Of a stretch of 64,000 nt of DNA, positions 61,122 to 64,000 are shown piece after piece (positions within the stretch are counted from its first letter, which is position 1; each line of letters opens with the position of its first letter). The notes under the pieces are model-generated. The model ran no database searches. It saw only the letters and a list, made by a program, of their open reading frames with translations, and was not told the origin of the DNA. This DNA comes from Pseudooceanicola marinus. GTDB taxonomy: Bacteria > Pseudomonadota > Alphaproteobacteria > Rhodobacterales > Rhodobacteraceae. The translations under genes and the position numbers were made by a program. The DNA is taken from assembly GCF_002786295.1 (NCBI RefSeq), contig NZ_PGTC01000017.1, forward strand, positions 124,001-188,000, written 5' to 3'.

Positions 61122-62117
61122 TTACCAATAGGCGGCGGCATAGACCTCGCGCTTGCCCAGCCCGACCTCGGCCAGCCCCTCACGCAGCCTGCCAATGGCC
61201 GCCCGGGGACCGGCGGCGAAAACGAAACGATCCTCTGCCGGCATCTCTGCCCCGGCCAGGGTCGTGGCGAAATCCGGCGTGTCCCCCACGACCCACTGGA
61301 CCTCCACCCCCGCCGGATGATCCAGCGGCTGACGGTCGTCCGCGTCGGGCACGAACAGCACCGCACGCCCCCGCGTCTCCTCGGGCAGCAGTGCCAACAG
61401 CCGCGCGATGACCGGCACGGCTGTGGCATCCCCCATGAAGAGCTGCCAGCCCTCTGCCCGCCGGCCCTGATCGCCGCCAGGGCCGGCCAGGATCACCTCG
61501 GATCCGGGCGCCAGCTGCGCCGACCACTCCGTCACCGTGCCGCCCTCGTGCAGCACAATATCGAAATCGAGATGCGGCACGCCGCCTTCGGTCCACAGTT
61601 TCCGAACCGTGTAGACCGGACGATGCCAGGCCGCGGCACCCCCGGGCCAGACCGTCACGCCGATGTCGTCGACCCCGGGCCAGCCAGCGCCCTCGGGGCC
61701 GAACAGCAGGCGAAAGTGGAACCCCTGTGCCTCGTCGAAGCGCGCCAGTTCGTGCCCCGCCAGCGTCACCCGCCGGAAGGAGGGCGAGATCCGAGCGACT
61801 CGCGCAACCCGCGCCAGAGACTGGTTGGCCGGGCGCGTCTGTGGCCGCTCCCCTTCCCATTGAGGCCTCAGCCCGCGCTCCACCAGTTCGCCGGTCAGGT
61901 AGTCGCGCAGCGCCTGCAGGTCGGAGGCGGTATCCGACTCCACCCGCATCCGCGCCGCACGCCCCTGGCCGCTGACGCTGAGGACACCGCCGATCATCTG
62001 CACCCGCAGCCAGTCCTCCGTCTCGGTGAAGGCCATGTCCCACTCCTGCGCCTGGGCGCGGATCACCTTGCGCAACGCCTGCGCCGGCACCTTCAGGTCG
62101 GTTTCCACATGGATCAT
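61122..62117 (-). CDS. Siderophore-interacting FAD reductase with N-terminal DUF2218-like domain
   Basis: 331 residues. The first ~95 resemble DUF2218 (VETDLKVPAQALRKVIRAQAQEWDMAF). This is followed by the SIP FAD-binding domain (FRRVTLAGHELARF, HFRLLFGPEG, RPVYTVRKLW in place of RxYT) and the C-terminal SIP reductase domain (LFMGDATAVPVIARLLALL, FAAGPRAAIGRLR, EVYAAAYW). Members reduce ferric siderophores in the cytosol with NAD(P)H to release iron. Its start overlaps the FecE-type stop (TGATG), so reduction is coupled to uptake. Confidence 0.93.
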   Translation of the reverse strand: MIHVETDLKVPAQALRKVIRAQAQEWDMAFTETEDWLRVQMIGGVLSVSGQGRAARMRVESDTASDLQALRDYLTGELVERGLRPQWEGERPQTRPANQSLARVARVARISPSFRRVTLAGHELARFDEAQGFHFRLLFGPEGAGWPGVDDIGVTVWPGGAAAWHRPVYTVRKLWTEGGVPHLDFDIVLHEGGTVTEWSAQLAPGSEVILAGPGGDQGRRAEGWQLFMGDATAVPVIARLLALLPEETRGRAVLFVPDADDRQPLDHPAGVEVQWVVGDTPDFATTLAGAEMPAEDRFVFAAGPRAAIGRLREGLAEVGLGKREVYAAAYW

Positions 62118-62938
62118 CAGCCTGCCTCCTCTTGCTGGCGCGCGCGCAGACCATGGCGGCCCACCGGGATCATCATCGGGCGCCCGCTGACCGGATCGTC
62201 CATCACCCGCGCCTCCAGGTCGAAGACAGCGCGCAGCATCGCCTCGGTCAGGACATCCCCGGGCGCGCCCTCGGAATGGATCTCCCCCATTCGCATCGCC
62301 ACCAGCCGGTCGGCGTAGCGGGCGGCCAGGTTCAGCTCGTGCAGGACCATGACGATGGTCGTGCCGCGACGGCGGTTGAGGTCGGTCAGAAGGTCCAGCA
62401 CCTCGACCTGGTGGTTGACGTCCAGGTAGGTCGTCGGCTCATCCAGCAGCAGCACCTCGGTCTGCTGGGCCAGGGCCATGGCGATCCAGACCCGCTGGCG
62501 TTGGCCGCCTGACAGGGCCGCGACCTCGCGTTCCGCCAGGGCATCGGTGCCCGTCAGCTCCAGCGCCTCGGCCACGGCGGCCTCGTCCTCGGCCGACCAG
62601 CCGCCGAAGAGACCCTGGTGCGGGTGGCGGCCCCGGCTGACCAGATCCAGCACGGTGATCGCCTCCGGCGCCTGGGGCGCCTGGGGCAGCAGGCCAAGGC
62701 GGCGGGCCAGCGCGCGGGGCGGCGTGGCATGGACGGATGTCCCGTCCAGCAGCACCTCGCCCGCCTCCGGCGACAGCAGCCGCGACATGGCGCGCAAGAG
62801 CGTGGACTTGCCGCAGGCATTGGCGCCGACGATGGCGGTGATCTGGCCCGGCGCGATTTCCAGGTCGATCCCCTTGAGGATGCGCGCGCCGCCATAGCCT
62901 GCGGCCAGGGCGCGGATGGACAGGCTCTGGACGCTCAC
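62117..62938 (-). CDS. Ferric siderophore ABC transporter ATPase (FecE/FepC-type)
   Basis: 273 residues. It has Walker A GANACGKST (Cys in place of Gly/Ala, common in this group), signature LSGGQRQRVWIAMAL, Walker B LLLDEPTTYLDVNHQVEVLDLL and H-loop VLHELNLAARYADRL. The start is GTG at 62938, overlapping the FecD-type stop (GTGA). It drives import by the two FecCD permeases. Confidence 0.94.
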   Translation of the reverse strand: MSVQSLSIRALAAGYGGARILKGIDLEIAPGQITAIVGANACGKSTLLRAMSRLLSPEAGEVLLDGTSVHATPPRALARRLGLLPQAPQAPEAITVLDLVSRGRHPHQGLFGGWSAEDEAAVAEALELTGTDALAEREVAALSGGQRQRVWIAMALAQQTEVLLLDEPTTYLDVNHQVEVLDLLTDLNRRRGTTIVMVLHELNLAARYADRLVAMRMGEIHSEGAPGDVLTEAMLRAVFDLEARVMDDPVSGRPMMIPVGRHGLRARQQEEAG

Positions 62939-63963
62939 AGGCCACCTCCGGTTCGATTGCTGCGGATGATGAGGAAAAGCAGGTAGGGCGCGCCCAGCAC
63001 GCCGGTGACGATGCCGACGGGATACCGCGCGGGCAACCAGAACTGCCCAGCGTAATCCGCCGTCAGCACCAGCACCGCCCCGACCAGCGCGGCAGGCAGC
63101 AGCAGCGAGCCGTCCCGCCCCGTCATCCGCGCCGCGATCGGCCCCGACAGGAAGGCGACGAAGGCCACCGGCCCGACCATGGCCGTCGCCACGGCCACCA
63201 GCCCCACGGCGGCCACCACCACGGCGGCGCGGATCAAGCCGGTGCGCACGCCCAGCCCCGCGGCCGTTTCGTCGCCCATACGCATGACCTCCAGCGCCGG
63301 CGCGGCGATCAGCAGCACGCCGCCGCAGATCGCCAGGGCCGCCAGCAAGGGCAACGCCTGCTCCAGCTGGACACCGTTCAGGCTGCCGGTCATCCAGCGC
63401 ATGGCGGCCTGCAGGGTCCAGCTTTCGGCCTGGGACAGCATGTAGGCGGTCAGGCTTTGCATCATGCCCGACAGCCCGATCCCCACCAGGATCAGCCGCG
63501 CGCCCGCCACGCCCTGGCGCCAGGACAGCAGGTAGATCAGCAGGGCGATGCCCAGACCGGCGGTCACTGCGACCACGGCCACGGGCAGCTCCGCAAGGCC
63601 CAGCACGGTGATGGCAAAGACCGCCGCAGCGGAGGCGCCGGCGCTGATGCCGATGATGTCGGGGCTGGCCAGCGGGTTGCGCAGCAGGGTCTGGAAGGCC
63701 GCGCCCCCCATGCCGAAACTCAGCCCCGCCAATGCCCCCACCACGGCCCGCGGCAGGCGCAACTGCAGGACGGTGAAGCCCGCACCGGGCACCGCCTCGC
63801 CGCCCAGCACCCGCAGGACCGTGGCGGGCGGGGTGAAGCTTTGCCCAAGCGACAGGATCAGTGCGCAGAGACCGAGAACCAGCAGCGCGCAAAGCCCGAG
63901 GAACCGCAGGCGCCGCGTCAGCCGCGCGCGGCGCTGCCGCTGGAGTCCCGCCACCTCGCTCAC
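62935..63963 (-). CDS. Ferric siderophore ABC transporter permease (FecD-type)
   Basis: 342 residues with about 9-10 membrane helices. The FecCD family is shown by LRLPRAVVGALAGLSFGMGGAAFQTLLRNPLASPDIIGISAGASAAAV and by the coupling-loop GDETAAGLGV, followed by GPVAFVAFLSGPIAARM. The start is GTG at 63963, overlapping the previous gene (GTGA). It pairs with the FecC-type permease cut by the window end. Confidence 0.93.
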   Translation of the reverse strand: MSEVAGLQRQRRARLTRRLRFLGLCALLVLGLCALILSLGQSFTPPATVLRVLGGEAVPGAGFTVLQLRLPRAVVGALAGLSFGMGGAAFQTLLRNPLASPDIIGISAGASAAAVFAITVLGLAELPVAVVAVTAGLGIALLIYLLSWRQGVAGARLILVGIGLSGMMQSLTAYMLSQAESWTLQAAMRWMTGSLNGVQLEQALPLLAALAICGGVLLIAAPALEVMRMGDETAAGLGVRTGLIRAAVVVAAVGLVAVATAMVGPVAFVAFLSGPIAARMTGRDGSLLLPAALVGAVLVLTADYAGQFWLPARYPVGIVTGVLGAPYLLFLIIRSNRTGGGL

Positions 63964-64000
63964 AGCGCCGCCACACGGCCGCGCCGCACGATCCAGATGA
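63960..64000 (-). CDS. C-terminal end of a FecC-type permease (partial)
   Basis: Only the last 12 codons (IWIVRRGRVAAL) and the stop are inside the window. The Arg-rich tail, and the GTGA overlap with the FecD-type gene, match the end of a FecCD-family permease. The rest, and probably a binding protein, lie outside. Confidence 0.7.
   Translation of the reverse strand, partial: IWIVRRGRVAAL

Noticed and set aside
1-64000. CRISPR arrays, tRNA or rRNA genes, intact insertion sequences, phage genes
   Set aside because: No regularly spaced repeats, cloverleaf sequence, rRNA segment, full transposase or phage structural gene was recognised on either strand.

Overview
The window looks like a piece of a GC-rich alphaproteobacterial chromosome, most probably from the Rhodobacterales (Roseobacter group). 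This is inferred from gene content: a phoR-pst-phoU-phoB locus, the gmk/yicC pair, a class II DAHP synthase, and many solute-binding-protein-dependent transporters (two branched-chain-amino-acid-type ABC systems, a TAXI TRAP system, ProXWV, a BCCT carrier, and a siderophore ABC system). I saw no rRNA, tRNA, CRISPR array or intact insertion sequence.

Layout. 1-0.82 kb: no recognisable gene. 0.88-8.35 kb: phosphate regulon on the minus strand (phoR, Pho box, pstS, pstC, pstA, pstB, phoU, phoB). 8.46-10.6 kb: gamma carbonic anhydrase, gmk, yicC. 10.9-14.4 kb: PAS protein, class II aroG, GlxA/AraC regulator. 14.4-23.4 kb: probable aromatic catabolic cluster, with a DmpR-like sensor regulator lacking the sigma-54 contact loop, a 2,4'-dihydroxyacetophenone-dioxygenase-like cupin, an SDR, a Tat-exported binding protein with LivGFHM, and a zinc alcohol dehydrogenase. 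24.2-29.5 kb: iron and siderophore genes (TonB receptor, MarR, binding protein, ABC half-transporter). 29.8-34.8 kb: amidohydrolase, TAXI-TRAP transporter, LysR.

34.8-38.8 kb is the most unusual part. It is a translationally coupled two-gene unit encoding an ATP-grasp ligase and a 666-residue protein with a papain-like Cys/His/Asn pattern. It lies next to an IS110 transposase remnant and an SDR fragment. 38.8-43.4 kb holds Lrp/ADH and LysR/NmrA/VOC groups. Near 44.0 kb a clear TPP riboswitch precedes a 51-codon ORF and a truncated NtaA/DszA-type flavin monooxygenase. 45.7-48.8 kb: spermidine-synthase-like membrane fusion and a BCCT carrier. 49.1-52.0 kb: a response regulator, histidine kinase and SUOX-fold periplasmic protein in one overlapping operon.

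52.2-55.4 kb: glycine betaine/proline-type ABC system proXWV. 55.8-61.0 kb: a second complete Liv-type transporter. 61.1-64.0 kb: siderophore-interacting reductase with FecE, FecD and the tail of FecC, cut by the window edge. Several transporter operons have a strong hairpin just after the binding-protein gene, which should favour excess binding protein. Decayed gene fragments at 29.5, 38.4-38.7 and 43.4-43.6 kb mark the accessory part of the window.
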